Origin: Christensenellaceae bacterium
GTDB lineage: Bacteria > Bacillota > Clostridia > Christensenellales > Aristaeellaceae
Assembly (NCBI GenBank): GCA_012837835.1
Contig: DUQK01000031.1
Coordinates: 17,605-81,604 of the forward strand
Reading direction: 5' to 3'
DNA: 64,000 bases
The notes under the pieces are model-generated. The model saw only the letters and a list, made by a program, of their open reading frames with translations, was not told the origin of the DNA and searched no databases. The position numbers and the translations under genes were made by a program. This document shows, piece after piece, positions 47,687 to 57,495 of the stretch (its first letter is position 1; each line of letters starts with the position of its first letter).

Positions 47687-48966
47687 AAGCAATAGTTTTT
47701 GACCTTGACGGTACGCTTACGGATTCGGCTTGCGGCATAATACGCGCGGTTCGCTATGCAATAGATAAAATGCAGGTTGAAATGCCAAGTGATGAGCTTA
47801 TTTCAAAGTTCCTTGGTCCTCCGCTTGCGCTTTCATTTAGAGAATACATGGGTTTTAACCATGAGGAAGCCGTTAAAGCCACTGAATACTATAGAGAGGT
47901 ATATAACACAGAATACTGGAAGTATAACAAAGTATACCCCGGAATAAGGCAACTGCTTATATCCCTTAAAAAAAATGGTCATAGACTGTATGTTGTTACA
48001 GGTAAGCCTATGGCTATTGCTAATAAGGTAATCACGCATTTTAAGCTGGATCATTTTTTTGATAGGGTAATAGGCCCCGATGAAAACCAGTATTATGATG
48101 GCAAATGTGCCTCCCTAAATGCTGCGCTTAATGGAAATAAAAACGCGATAATGGTAGGGGATAGGGCGAGCGACATATTAGGCGCACGAGAATACGGCAT
48201 ACCTGTTGTATATACGCTATATGGATACGGCAGCATTGAGGAATACAATAAATTCGGCGCGGATTTTATTGTAAATAATGTAGAAGAGCTTTATGATGTT
48301 TTAAACTGCCCTAAGGCTAAATACAAAGGCTATTTTATTTCTATAGAGGGAAATGATGGAAGCGGCAAGAGCACTCAGCGCGACTTGCTTAGAGATAAGC
48401 TAGTAAACTTCGGCTTTGATGTATACGCTACGCGTGAGCCTGGCGGTACGCCACTTTCAGAAAAGATAAGAGGGTTGCTGCTTGATAGGGAGAACAACTC
48501 CATGACATCGCTTACTGAAGCCTATCTTTTTGCATCCGCAAGAGCCCAGCATGTTGAAGAGGTTATTATGCCCGCTATTAATAGGGGAGAGTTGGTTTTA
48601 TCTGACCGCTTTGTGGATTCCAGCGTTGCCTATCAAGGTGCAGGGCATGAGCTTGGAATGGATATTGTAGCTAAGCTAAACGCCCCCGCGGTAAACGGGG
48701 CTATGCCGGATACCACCGTATACCTAGACTTGCCCTTTGAAAATGCAATGCGCCGCAGGCAGGAAAATTCCAAGGCGGACCGCATAGAATTATACGACTA
48801 TTCCTTCCATGAGCGAGCGCAAAATGCTTTTCACAAGCTGGTAAAAGATAACCCTGAGCGCTTTATAAGCGTAGATGCCGCGGGCGATGCCGAAACAATT
48901 TCGGAAAATATATTCGCAAGAGTAATAGAACGCTTAATAGATAAAGAGAAAGTGCTATGCGGGTAA
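47683..48966 (+). CDS. HAD phosphatase fused to thymidylate kinase
   Basis: 427 aa in one uninterrupted frame. Residues 1-210 are a subfamily IA HAD hydrolase: DLDGT (Asp7, Asp9), VTGKP (Thr106), Lys141, GDRASD (159-164). Residues 215-427 are a complete dTMP kinase: P-loop EGNDGSGKST (222-231), REPGGTPLSEKIR, SDRFVDSSVAYQG and a RRRQENSKADRIE LID. The kinase makes dTDP for DNA synthesis. The HAD half could dephosphorylate a nucleotide or phosphoglycolate-like compound; which one is not visible. No other tmk is in the window. It overlaps mnmA by ten bases. Confidence 0.9.
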   Translation: MKAIVFDLDGTLTDSACGIIRAVRYAIDKMQVEMPSDELISKFLGPPLALSFREYMGFNHEEAVKATEYYREVYNTEYWKYNKVYPGIRQLLISLKKNGHRLYVVTGKPMAIANKVITHFKLDHFFDRVIGPDENQYYDGKCASLNAALNGNKNAIMVGDRASDILGAREYGIPVVYTLYGYGSIEEYNKFGADFIVNNVEELYDVLNCPKAKYKGYFISIEGNDGSGKSTQRDLLRDKLVNFGFDVYATREPGGTPLSEKIRGLLLDRENNSMTSLTEAYLFASARAQHVEEVIMPAINRGELVLSDRFVDSSVAYQGAGHELGMDIVAKLNAPAVNGAMPDTTVYLDLPFENAMRRRQENSKADRIELYDYSFHERAQNAFHKLVKDNPERFISVDAAGDAETISENIFARVIERLIDKEKVLCG

Positions 48967-50027
48967 TATTAGGCATGTCGGGAGGAGTGGATTCCTCCGT
49001 TGCGGCTCTGCTTCTTAAAAGGCAGGGCTACAATGTTACCGGCGTATTTATGAAAAATTGGGAAGAAAAAAATGACGAGAGCGTATGCAACTCTGAGCAG
49101 GATTGGGAAGATGTACGCCGCGTTTGCGATAAAGTAGATATCCCATATTACAGCGTTAATTTTACTGAGGAATACTATGAGCGTGTGTTCAAAATATTCC
49201 TTGAGGCATACAGCAAAGGCTTTACCCCTAACCCAGATGTGCTATGCAATAAGGAGATAAAGTTTAACGCCTTTTTAGATTTTGCGCTTAAAAGCGGCGC
49301 TAAAAAAATAGCCACGGGTCATTTCGTTAGAACAAATGATAATGGCGAACTTATAAAGGGTGTCGACTTAAATAAGGACCAGAGCTATTTTTTATATATG
49401 CTTAAAAAAGCGCAGCTTAAAAAATCCCTATTTCCTGTGGGTGGTTTAACTAAGGCTGAGGTTAGGAAAATCGCTGCGGACGCAGATATACCCGTGTACG
49501 ATAAAAAGGACTCAACCGGCATATGCTTTATAGGCGAGCGCGATTTTAAGAAGTTCCTTATGGATTATTTCCCTACACAAAAGGGTGCAATGATAACCGA
49601 CACAGGCGAAACCGTGGGCGAACATGACGGGCTTATGTTCTATACCATAGGTCAGCGTAGGGGGCTAGGTATAGGCGGCAGAGGAGATGGACGCAGCTTT
49701 TTTGTAGTGGGTAAGGATATAAAAAACAATACGCTTATAGTAGCGCAGGGTGAAGACCATCCGCTGCTTTTTTCAAACAGCGCTAAAATTGAAGATATAA
49801 CTTGGATAGATGATAATATACAGCCTATGGAAAATGAGGCAATTGAACTCTGTGCTAAATTCCGCTACCGCCAGAAGGACCAAGATATAATACTAACTTA
49901 CAGTGGTACAAGTGGAATAGTGGAATGCAAAAAGCCCCAAAGGGCGCTTACCCCGGGGCAGAGCGTAGTATTTTATAAGGGCGATGTATGCCTTGGCGGC
50001 GGTATACTGGTTGAGGCTTTCAAATGA
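48957..50027 (+). CDS. mnmA: tRNA 2-thiouridylase
   Basis: 356 aa. The PP-loop is GMSGGVDSSV (res 6-15). Catalytic cysteines lie in NPDVLCNKEIKF (about res 97) and DSTGICFIGERDF (about 195). It thiolates U34 of tRNA-Lys, Glu and Gln using sulfur relayed from a cysteine desulfurase that is not in the window. It sits in the same operon as lysS. The stop abuts the convergent DUF4340 gene stop with no spacer. Confidence 0.96.
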   Translation: MRVILGMSGGVDSSVAALLLKRQGYNVTGVFMKNWEEKNDESVCNSEQDWEDVRRVCDKVDIPYYSVNFTEEYYERVFKIFLEAYSKGFTPNPDVLCNKEIKFNAFLDFALKSGAKKIATGHFVRTNDNGELIKGVDLNKDQSYFLYMLKKAQLKKSLFPVGGLTKAEVRKIAADADIPVYDKKDSTGICFIGERDFKKFLMDYFPTQKGAMITDTGETVGEHDGLMFYTIGQRRGLGIGGRGDGRSFFVVGKDIKNNTLIVAQGEDHPLLFSNSAKIEDITWIDDNIQPMENEAIELCAKFRYRQKDQDIILTYSGTSGIVECKKPQRALTPGQSVVFYKGDVCLGGGILVEAFK

Positions 50028-51476
50028 TTAAAGTTCTATTTCGCTTAGTTTATCAAGCGATACATAATGAATAAAAATGCCGTCTATGCTCATAGCTGCG
50101 TGTAGCGCATCATATGGGTAAAAATCTATATTTCTCTCCCCGCCTTCGTATATAAGCTTTATTTCAAACAGGGGACTACTTTCAGGTATAAAATCATAAG
50201 GCAATCTGCCGTCAATATTAAGCTGCGTTAGTAGCATATATTTGCTTGTCCATTCCTTTGAATTAATTTCCTGCCCGTTTTTATATACATGCATGTCGTA
50301 TAGTGTATTGCCGTATTCGTCTTTGGATATTTTGTTATTTGGAAGTACAGTTTCAATAAAGTCAAGCGTATAAATATTTCTCTCATCTGTTCTAATAATG
50401 CTCAATTCCTTTAGAGCGTTTATTGCAATGTTTACAGGCTTTTTAATATACATTTCATCTATATTCATATTAAGCAAAAAACCCATGGATAGGCGGCTTG
50501 CTTTATATATGTTGCCATCATACAGGCAATAAAAGCCTATATCATCAAAATCATCACCTATAAGAAGTTCAATGTTGTGTTCATCTACTTTATAGCTATC
50601 TTTAGTGTTATCAATAATATTTGTAATATTTACTTTGCTTTTGGCTATATTAAACTTAACCTTTGCCCTTGGTTTATCTAGCCCATATTTGCTTAATGTA
50701 GTGTCTGTTGCCTTATCTTCAAAAACGGCAAGGCGCATGTCTTCTATATTATCGCATAGCTTTTTTGCGCTGTCTTTACTTATAGGATATTTAATTGGGG
50801 AAACAAAGCTCCACATATCCTCCTGTCTAATAATTTCTATATTTCTGCCGGTATTTTCGTATATTTGAATACTGTCCACAAGCTCAGAGGAAAAATTGAG
50901 CGGGGGTACTGTGTGCAGCTCTTTTACAGTATAGTTTAATACATCTGGATAGTTAATTTTTGTAACATACATAGTGCCGTTATCTTCACAATACATATAG
51001 CGCATAGGTACTTCGGTTTTTATTTCATAGCCGAATATATATGTATGCGTTTTACCTGTATTTAGCGCAATACTTATTTTAAGAGAATTATTATCTATTC
51101 CATATTCCCTAGCCTTAATAATATCAATGCTTTCTACCATGGCATCTACAGCGGTAATGCTTGCGGTTATGTCAAACATTTCGCTTACCATATCCATATC
51201 AAGAGGATAATTTTCATAGCCTTTAAGGTGGTATTTACTGGTCTCTACCTGCTCAAGCGTGTATATTTCTCCATTTTTAGGCTTTATTGTAAGCTCTATA
51301 ATATCCTCTGGCTCTATTTGAAGTATTATTATATCTTCATCTGTAGGCTCAATTACAATTTCATGGGGTATTGATATATACACAAAAGTCGCAATTAAAA
51401 CAATTAGAACAATTAAAAGCGCTATTCTCCATTTTTTAGATAGTTTTTTATTAGGTTTTCTCTGTACGCTTTGCAT
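50028..51476 (-). CDS. DUF4340-type extracytoplasmic protein of a Gld-like ABC operon
   Basis: 482 aa. N-terminal TM helix (about res 18-36), then repeated beta-rich modules: IIELTIKPKNGEIYTLEQ early, and WSFVSPIKYPISKDSAKKLCDNIEDMRLAVF with DDKATDTTLSKYGLDKPRAKVKFN-like text mid-protein, the DUF4340 signature. Always the last gene of GldA/F/G-like exporter operons, as here (one base after the GldG-like gene). Substrate unknown. Confidence 0.8.
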   Translation of the reverse strand: MQSVQRKPNKKLSKKWRIALLIVLIVLIATFVYISIPHEIVIEPTDEDIIILQIEPEDIIELTIKPKNGEIYTLEQVETSKYHLKGYENYPLDMDMVSEMFDITASITAVDAMVESIDIIKAREYGIDNNSLKISIALNTGKTHTYIFGYEIKTEVPMRYMYCEDNGTMYVTKINYPDVLNYTVKELHTVPPLNFSSELVDSIQIYENTGRNIEIIRQEDMWSFVSPIKYPISKDSAKKLCDNIEDMRLAVFEDKATDTTLSKYGLDKPRAKVKFNIAKSKVNITNIIDNTKDSYKVDEHNIELLIGDDFDDIGFYCLYDGNIYKASRLSMGFLLNMNIDEMYIKKPVNIAINALKELSIIRTDERNIYTLDFIETVLPNNKISKDEYGNTLYDMHVYKNGQEINSKEWTSKYMLLTQLNIDGRLPYDFIPESSPLFEIKLIYEGGERNIDFYPYDALHAAMSIDGIFIHYVSLDKLSEIEL

Positions 51477-51477
51477 A

Positions 51478-52905
51478 TTAGAGTTTCTTTCTCTTTATCA
51501 GCACAGCTGCCGCAAATATTGCTATTAATATCGGCACGATTATTATTATACTAAGCGGAACGAAGGCGCTTTTAATATCCATAGACTTTCTAAATGCGGG
51601 TCTTGCCTGTATATCAAGGGTTTCAGGGTGCTTAGTATATATGCCCTGTATGGTAGATAACAAAAACTCTCTGCTATAAGAGTTGGTGTACAGCCACTCA
51701 TCTACAAGTACAGATGAATTGCCTATAATAAAAGCAATGGACTGCTCGCCGTATTCACCCGCCTTGCGGCTTAGCACTGCAAGGTCATAAACTGAAGGCT
51801 CTGCGTTTTCATTTCCTATTAATTGTCCATCAAAACTATAGTCATGTATATATGCATTGCCGCTTTTAAGTATAGATGTAAGCTGCAAATCCTTGCCTGA
51901 AGCGTTTTCCATTTCAAATGCCCTTGCGCCTACAAGTATAAGCCTATCCTGCTCAAGCGAAATAAGCGTAGATGTAATTTCGCTGTGTTGCATGTATGGC
52001 ATTAAATAAAGCGGATTTTCTATATATGAAGCTGTGTCTTTTTCATCTGCCGATACTATGCCGGGTATTATAGATACCCCGTAGTACCTAAGTAATGAAT
52101 TAAAGTTAGGCAAATTCGCAGGGTCATCATAATCAGTGCTTATAAATAGGGAACCGCCTTTATTTGCGTATTCCATTATATGGCTTAATTCGTTATTAGT
52201 TAAATCCTTGCCGGGGGATAGTATCATAAGCAAACCATCAGCAGGAATCGAACCTGAATTTTCAATATCAAGCTGTTCTACGCTGTAATTACATTTTTTA
52301 AGGAAATCAACAAGCGGCATAACTTCATCAAGGCTTAATTCCCCATGACCTGATAGCATGTAAATAGTAGGTAACTCCTCGCTTGCTACATAGCTTATGG
52401 CTTCGCTCAAGCTACTTTCATATGTTGCACCGTCAACTACAAAACTACCTGTATCCATGTCGTATGATTGTTTTATATAGTCCTTCTCATTTAGTATACG
52501 GGTTCTGTTTGTGCTTTTACCGTGTACTATAAGGCAGTCGCCGCTAACAGTGCCATCATATATGCTGTCGGATATTGCATGTACCAGCATGGGGTTTTCT
52601 GCAAGGTTTTCTATGGAGAAAGTAAAGTATTCGCTCTTTGCGCTATACCTTTCAAGCAGGGCTATTAGGTTGTAATCTTCCTCACCCGGGGTAAATATAG
52701 CGTACACATGCACTGGGCTGCTTAAATTTTCAAGCAGCTTTTCTGTAGTATCTCCGTACATGGTTATGCTGTTGAAAGATAAATCTGTTTTAAGGGCGTA
52801 TTTTTCTTCTATTTTTTCTGATGAAACTACAAGCAGTACAAACATAGCCAGTAATATAACTATTATCACAGTATTTTTAATATAGAACTTTTTTATTTTG
52901 TTCAT
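51478..52905 (-). CDS. GldG-like ABC-associated extracytoplasmic protein
   Basis: 475 aa. TM helix near the N terminus (about res 10-28) and at the C terminus (about 448-470). Between them an ABC_transp_aux-type domain: LSGHGELSLDEVMPLVDFLKKCNYSVEQLDI and SPGKDLTNNELSHIMEYANKGGSLFISTDYDDP. This matches the intraflagellar-transport-like/GldG family that partners a short ABC-2 permease. Overlaps the permease gene by four bases. Confidence 0.8.
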   Translation of the reverse strand: MNKIKKFYIKNTVIIVILLAMFVLLVVSSEKIEEKYALKTDLSFNSITMYGDTTEKLLENLSSPVHVYAIFTPGEEDYNLIALLERYSAKSEYFTFSIENLAENPMLVHAISDSIYDGTVSGDCLIVHGKSTNRTRILNEKDYIKQSYDMDTGSFVVDGATYESSLSEAISYVASEELPTIYMLSGHGELSLDEVMPLVDFLKKCNYSVEQLDIENSGSIPADGLLMILSPGKDLTNNELSHIMEYANKGGSLFISTDYDDPANLPNFNSLLRYYGVSIIPGIVSADEKDTASYIENPLYLMPYMQHSEITSTLISLEQDRLILVGARAFEMENASGKDLQLTSILKSGNAYIHDYSFDGQLIGNENAEPSVYDLAVLSRKAGEYGEQSIAFIIGNSSVLVDEWLYTNSYSREFLLSTIQGIYTKHPETLDIQARPAFRKSMDIKSAFVPLSIIIIVPILIAIFAAAVLIKRKKL

Positions 52906-53612
52906 GCTCTATATCCTCCGTCCATACTGTTTATTTGGGCTGTTAATAATATGTTTATCAAAATAAATAGAAGGAAATATATTATACAGGCAAAGCTTAA
53001 TTGCCCATAGAGGAAAGGGGTGAAGCGTTTTTCGGTATCTAGCAGGGATAATACTCCCTTAATAAGCCCTGAAGATGCGCTTTTAGATGCAAGACCTATA
53101 ACGCGTAGCAATAAATTTGCGCCAAGCGTAAGCATAAATGCGGATGTATTTCCCTTTGCGAAAGATGATACAAACATATCAAATGCAAGATACGCAGCTC
53201 CATATAGTAACATGCCTGTATATGCAAGCAGTGTTTCTGGTATATATAGCGCCCCATATACCGCAACTATTATAGGGAAAATCACAGATAACAAAAGCCC
53301 AACAGCTATTACAGAAAGCGCGGCTAAGTATTTAGCCAGCACTATTTTATGTATGGATATTGCGGAGCTAAGCAGCAGCTTATATGTGCCGTTTTTTCTG
53401 TCCTCTGTGGTAAGCCGCATTGTAAGTATAGGTATTAATAATATCCAGATATATGTAGCCATAGAATAATAACCGCTTAAATCTGAAAAGCGGGTAAGTA
53501 TATTGCCGAAATAAAAGAATATGCCGGATAATGCCATGTATACAAATAAAAAAACATAGCCTGTACCGGTTACAAAGAAACTGTAAAGCTCTCTTTTATA
53601 TAACACCTTCAT
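52902..53612 (-). CDS. ABC-2-type permease (GldF-like)
   Basis: 236 aa, six predicted TM segments. Starts MKVLYKRELYSFFVTGTGYVFLFVY, typical of GldF/ABC-2 permeases, with TTEDRKNGTYKLLLSSAIS as the coupling-helix-like stretch. Overlaps both neighbours by four bases (ATGA), so the transporter is made as a translationally coupled set. Confidence 0.85.
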   Translation of the reverse strand: MKVLYKRELYSFFVTGTGYVFLFVYMALSGIFFYFGNILTRFSDLSGYYSMATYIWILLIPILTMRLTTEDRKNGTYKLLLSSAISIHKIVLAKYLAALSVIAVGLLLSVIFPIIVAVYGALYIPETLLAYTGMLLYGAAYLAFDMFVSSFAKGNTSAFMLTLGANLLLRVIGLASKSASSGLIKGVLSLLDTEKRFTPFLYGQLSFACIIYFLLFILINILLTAQINSMDGGYRA

Positions 53613-54538
53613 GATAATGTGCCCTCATCTATGCTGCTTTGGTAAAGCTCTTCAAGCGTATTTTCGCATTCTTGTAGCCTTAGTATTGCTATTCCGTTGC
53701 CTGTAGAAAAAGAGAAAAGCTCCTTAGGCAGGATGTCTTTATCGTCCGTTTCTATTATAAGGCTTGTAATATTGGGGTTTCCCTTATCTGCGGTTTTTAG
53801 CCTTTTAACCGAGGGCATATGTCTAATCTTTGAAAGAACTTGTGCTTGCGGTGCATAAAGCGAAACAAAAAAACTGCTGCTATCGCTCTTATTTATAAGC
53901 CTGTCAACTGTAAGCACTCCGTTATGCAGTATAAGTACCCTATCGCATATAGACTGTATAAGGCTTAATATATGGCTTGAAAGTATTATTATATGTTTTT
54001 TAGACAGTGTTTTTATAGCACGCTTAAATTCTATCACTTGCGATGGGTCTAAACCATTTGTAGGTTCATCTAAAAGTATTATTTTAGGGCTTCCGCATAG
54101 CGCCTGCGCAAAGCCTACTCTTTGCCTAAAACCATGGCTTAAATTTGCTATTTTTCTATTTTTAACCTGCGTTAGGTTTGCTGTTTCCAGTAAGTCATCA
54201 AGGTGCCTATTCCTATCTTTTTTTACCACTCTTTTAAGCTCTATGCAGAACTTTAGATACTCAAAAACAGTCATTTCTGTGTACAGGGGAGGCTTTTCGG
54301 GCAGATAGCCTATAGAATGTTTTGCGCTTTCAGCGTTTAATACTATGTCAAAGCCGTCAATTGTAACGCTTCCGCTATCTGCAAGCAGGCAGCCGCTCAT
54401 AATATCAAGCAGAGTTGTCTTGCCTGCGCCGTTTTCACCCAGAAGACCTACCGCTTGGAACTCATCTATGCAAAAGGATACATCTTTTAATGCTATGTGC
54501 TTACCGTAAGCTTTAGAAATCTCAGACACATGTATCAA
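53609..54538 (-). CDS. ABC transporter ATPase (GldA-like)
   Basis: 309 aa. Walker A GENGAGKTTLL (about res 34-44), Q-loop region, signature NLSHGFRQRVGFA (SHGFRQ in place of the textbook SGGQ), Walker B ILLDEPTNGLDP, H-loop SSHIL. TTG start at 54538 with AAAGGGG upstream. First gene of the four-gene exporter operon. The 54539-54619 stretch before it has TATAAT-like boxes on the minus strand, but I see no convincing -35. Confidence 0.88.
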   Translation of the reverse strand: MIHVSEISKAYGKHIALKDVSFCIDEFQAVGLLGENGAGKTTLLDIMSGCLLADSGSVTIDGFDIVLNAESAKHSIGYLPEKPPLYTEMTVFEYLKFCIELKRVVKKDRNRHLDDLLETANLTQVKNRKIANLSHGFRQRVGFAQALCGSPKIILLDEPTNGLDPSQVIEFKRAIKTLSKKHIIILSSHILSLIQSICDRVLILHNGVLTVDRLINKSDSSSFFVSLYAPQAQVLSKIRHMPSVKRLKTADKGNPNITSLIIETDDKDILPKELFSFSTGNGIAILRLQECENTLEELYQSSIDEGTLS

Positions 54539-54621
54539 GATAGCTAGCCCCTTTCATAGAAATTATAATAAAATTATAGCATATTACCTTGTATACAAGA
54601 TGAACAAACTGTAAATGACTA

Positions 54622-54781
54622 ATACTATGTTGCTTTTAGAACAGCGATTTTATTGTAGTGGTTTTTTCGGTTTGACAAAGCATTGTGAAGGAAGCATAGT
54701 GGACCCTATGGGAACTTTGCAAGGCGCAGCCAAAGTGGAAAAGACGCACAAGAAAACGCTGGGTTAAAGGCAACATAGTAT
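54622..54781. mobile_element. MITE-like palindromic element, subfamily B copy 3
   Basis: Exactly 160 bp with ends ATACTATGTTGCTTTTAGA and TTAAAGGCAACATAGTAT, flanked by TA at 54620-54621 and 54782-54783. Read on the minus strand it has the same orientation relative to ftsK as copy 1 has to rpmH. It begins on the last base of the ftsK TAA stop (54781-54783). No ORF. Confidence 0.88.
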
Positions 54782-57495
54782 TATCGTACTCTTTCATCGC
54801 CTTCTTCAACCAGCCTATTATATTCTTCCCTTGTCATAATGGTTTTGCGTGGTTTTGTGCCTTCGCTTGCGCCTATTATACCGCGTCGCTCCATTTCGTC
54901 TATAAGCCTTCCAGCTCTTCCATAGCCAACTCTTAGCACTCTTTGCAGCATACTTATAGATGTTTGACCGGATTCAACCGCCATTTCAATGGCATCGGGC
55001 AATTTTTCATCGAATACCCCATTATCATCGTCTGTTGCGTAGTAGCCCTTATTGCTGTCGCTGCGCTCTCTTGCGTTTTTAATATGCTCCATAAGATCTG
55101 CATTGTATTCAACCCTGTTTTGGCTCTTTACGAAATTCGTTACATTTTCAACATCTTTATCGGATATATAGCAGCCCTGAACCCTTACAGGCGCCGGGAA
55201 ATTGCGCGGCATATACAGCATATCGCCGTTGCCCAGCAGCCTTTCAGCGCCTATGGAATCAAGTATAGTGCGGCTATCAACCTGAGATGAAACTTGAAAC
55301 GCAATCCTGCTTGGTATATTAGCTTTTATAACGCCCGTGATTACATTTACCGACGGTCTTTGAGTTGCGAGTATAAGACATATGCCCGCAGCGCGCGCCT
55401 TAGCGGTGATGCGCTTTATATATTCCTCAACTTCCTTGCCGCTGGTTAGTATTAAATCCGCCATTTCGTCTATAATAACAACAATGAAAGGCATTTTTTT
55501 ATCAAAGCTGTCAACTCGCCTATTATAGCCGGATATATTTCTAACGCCAAGTTCCTGCATGCGGTGGTAGCGGTCGTCCATTTCATCGCATAGCCATTCA
55601 AGCGAAGCTTCAGCATCTGCAACATCGGTTATAACAGGGTGCAGCAGGTGAGGGCAGGCATTGTATGGCTGCAGCTCTACAAATTTAGGGTCAACCAGTA
55701 TTAGTTTTAGTTCATCTGGTCTTGCTCTATATAGTATGCTTGTTATTATAGAGTTTATACATACAGATTTACCGGAACCCGTTGCACCAGCAATAAGCAG
55801 GTGAGGCATATCAAACAAATCGCATGTTATGGGGTTGCCAGTTATGTCCTTGCCAAGTGCAACTGTAGTCGGAGATGCGCTGCCAAGCATTTTCTTTGAA
55901 AAAAGCACTTCTCTTAGGTATACAATATCAGATTTATCGTTCGCTACCTCTATACCAATAAGCGGTGTGCCGGGTATAGGTATTTCAGCCCTTACAGGCG
56001 CCTTTGCAAGCAATTCTAGGGATAGGTTATCAAGCACATTGCGTATCCTATTTACATTTACGCCTTCGCCAAGGCGTATTGCAAAACGGGTAATCGCAGG
56101 TCCATGTACTATTTGCTGCACACTAGCGGGTATATTGAAAGAATCTAATGTTTTTATAAGTTTTTCAGCTCGTATTGTATCTTCTTCAGTAGTATCCGGA
56201 CGGCTGCCTTCAGGTGGCGCGGACAGCAGAGTATCGGATGGTCTATCATAGTACTTGGGGATAAACTCTAGTTGTTCTCCGTTTATCTGTTTTTTTGCCA
56301 GACTGTTTCTTTTTGAAATATTTGCCTTGGTTTCTGAGGGTTTGTCTGTTTTATCCACAGTAGATACTTTTTGTGTTGCTGTGTAGGTTTTTTTAACGCT
56401 TTCCAATGCAGGCTTATAATCAGTATCCTTAGTTTTTATCTTTGGCTGAGCGGTTTTTTTTGTAGGCTCCGTATATTGAATATCTTGTTTGTCTTCAACA
56501 GGTATAGCCTGTGTTTTTATTTGGTCGGGAATGCTTGGTTTACTATAAGCGGGGGTGTAATAATCCTCAGTTTTTGTATCAGGCGATTGCTGTATGTCGG
56601 GTATATTCTTTTTAGGTTCGTCGAAAATTGAAGTTTGAGAGTATACATCGTCTAAATCGTTATTTATCTGTGTAAAGCCTTGTTCAGCACGGGTTATCTC
56701 TTCATAAAACGCCCCGGAGCCAACGCTTGAAGTGTCAAACACTTCACCCTGAAAGGACGGAACTTCCCAATTAGCTTGCCCCGCTTCATATGTTTCTTGT
56801 CCGTCATTTACTTCATCAGGTTCAGCAGCCTCAAAAGCTTTTTCTTGTGTACTATCTAAGCTAACAATACGTCTTTTATCTATCATGTGTTGAATTATAA
56901 GCAGCGGGTTTATACTTATAATAGAGAAGAATATTATTACCATGCAAAAAATTGTAAGGGCAATACTGCCGGCAAAGCCTAACAAACGCCAAAGGGGAAA
57001 AGCCAGCAGCATTCCAAGCCAGCCGCCTCCGGGCAGCGGATCAGCTCTTCCCCCAAATTGGGAGAAAGCTGCGCTTAAGTATGCGCCGTAAGATGCGGGA
57101 TTAGGGTGGTTCCGATAATGTATGTTTAGATTAAGCGTATAATCCATAAGGCTGCCGTATCCCGTAATGCTGCTGAGCAGGGTTAAAAGCACCAATATAC
57201 CTTGGTAAAATGCCATAAGCAAAAGTATAAGCCTGAAAGAAACCTTGCGCTTTGATGAAACCGCTAAAAAAGCCCCAAATATAGTTGTTAATATAGGAAA
57301 GGGTATATAGAAGGGCCCTGCAATACCTATGGTAAGGCTCTTAAATAAGGCGAGGGATTTTGTAGTAGTAGGTGCTGAAATACCCAGCATTGACGCAAGC
57401 CCAAATGCCATAATAATTATGCCAAGGCTAAGCGATAAAGTCCCCGCCCTATCCGTTGAACGTACATTTTGCTGTGCTTTGCTGCGAGTTGTCAA
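54781..57495 (-). CDS. ftsK: FtsK/SpoIIIE-family DNA translocase
   Basis: 904 aa. Start TTG 57495 with AGGAG. Four N-terminal TM helices (about res 20-190), a Glu/Thr/Lys-rich linker (about 210-430), a RecA-like motor with Walker A GATGSGKS (about 573-580) and Walker B-type VVIIDEMADLI, and a C-terminal winged-helix gamma domain (about 825-890) that reads KOPS/SRS sequences. Works at the septum in chromosome segregation. Its stop codon is shared with MITE-like copy B3. It overlaps the preceding gene by three bases. Confidence 0.95.
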   Translation of the reverse strand: MTTRSKAQQNVRSTDRAGTLSLSLGIIIMAFGLASMLGISAPTTTKSLALFKSLTIGIAGPFYIPFPILTTIFGAFLAVSSKRKVSFRLILLLMAFYQGILVLLTLLSSITGYGSLMDYTLNLNIHYRNHPNPASYGAYLSAAFSQFGGRADPLPGGGWLGMLLAFPLWRLLGFAGSIALTIFCMVIIFFSIISINPLLIIQHMIDKRRIVSLDSTQEKAFEAAEPDEVNDGQETYEAGQANWEVPSFQGEVFDTSSVGSGAFYEEITRAEQGFTQINNDLDDVYSQTSIFDEPKKNIPDIQQSPDTKTEDYYTPAYSKPSIPDQIKTQAIPVEDKQDIQYTEPTKKTAQPKIKTKDTDYKPALESVKKTYTATQKVSTVDKTDKPSETKANISKRNSLAKKQINGEQLEFIPKYYDRPSDTLLSAPPEGSRPDTTEEDTIRAEKLIKTLDSFNIPASVQQIVHGPAITRFAIRLGEGVNVNRIRNVLDNLSLELLAKAPVRAEIPIPGTPLIGIEVANDKSDIVYLREVLFSKKMLGSASPTTVALGKDITGNPITCDLFDMPHLLIAGATGSGKSVCINSIITSILYRARPDELKLILVDPKFVELQPYNACPHLLHPVITDVADAEASLEWLCDEMDDRYHRMQELGVRNISGYNRRVDSFDKKMPFIVVIIDEMADLILTSGKEVEEYIKRITAKARAAGICLILATQRPSVNVITGVIKANIPSRIAFQVSSQVDSRTILDSIGAERLLGNGDMLYMPRNFPAPVRVQGCYISDKDVENVTNFVKSQNRVEYNADLMEHIKNARERSDSNKGYYATDDDNGVFDEKLPDAIEMAVESGQTSISMLQRVLRVGYGRAGRLIDEMERRGIIGASEGTKPRKTIMTREEYNRLVEEGDERVR

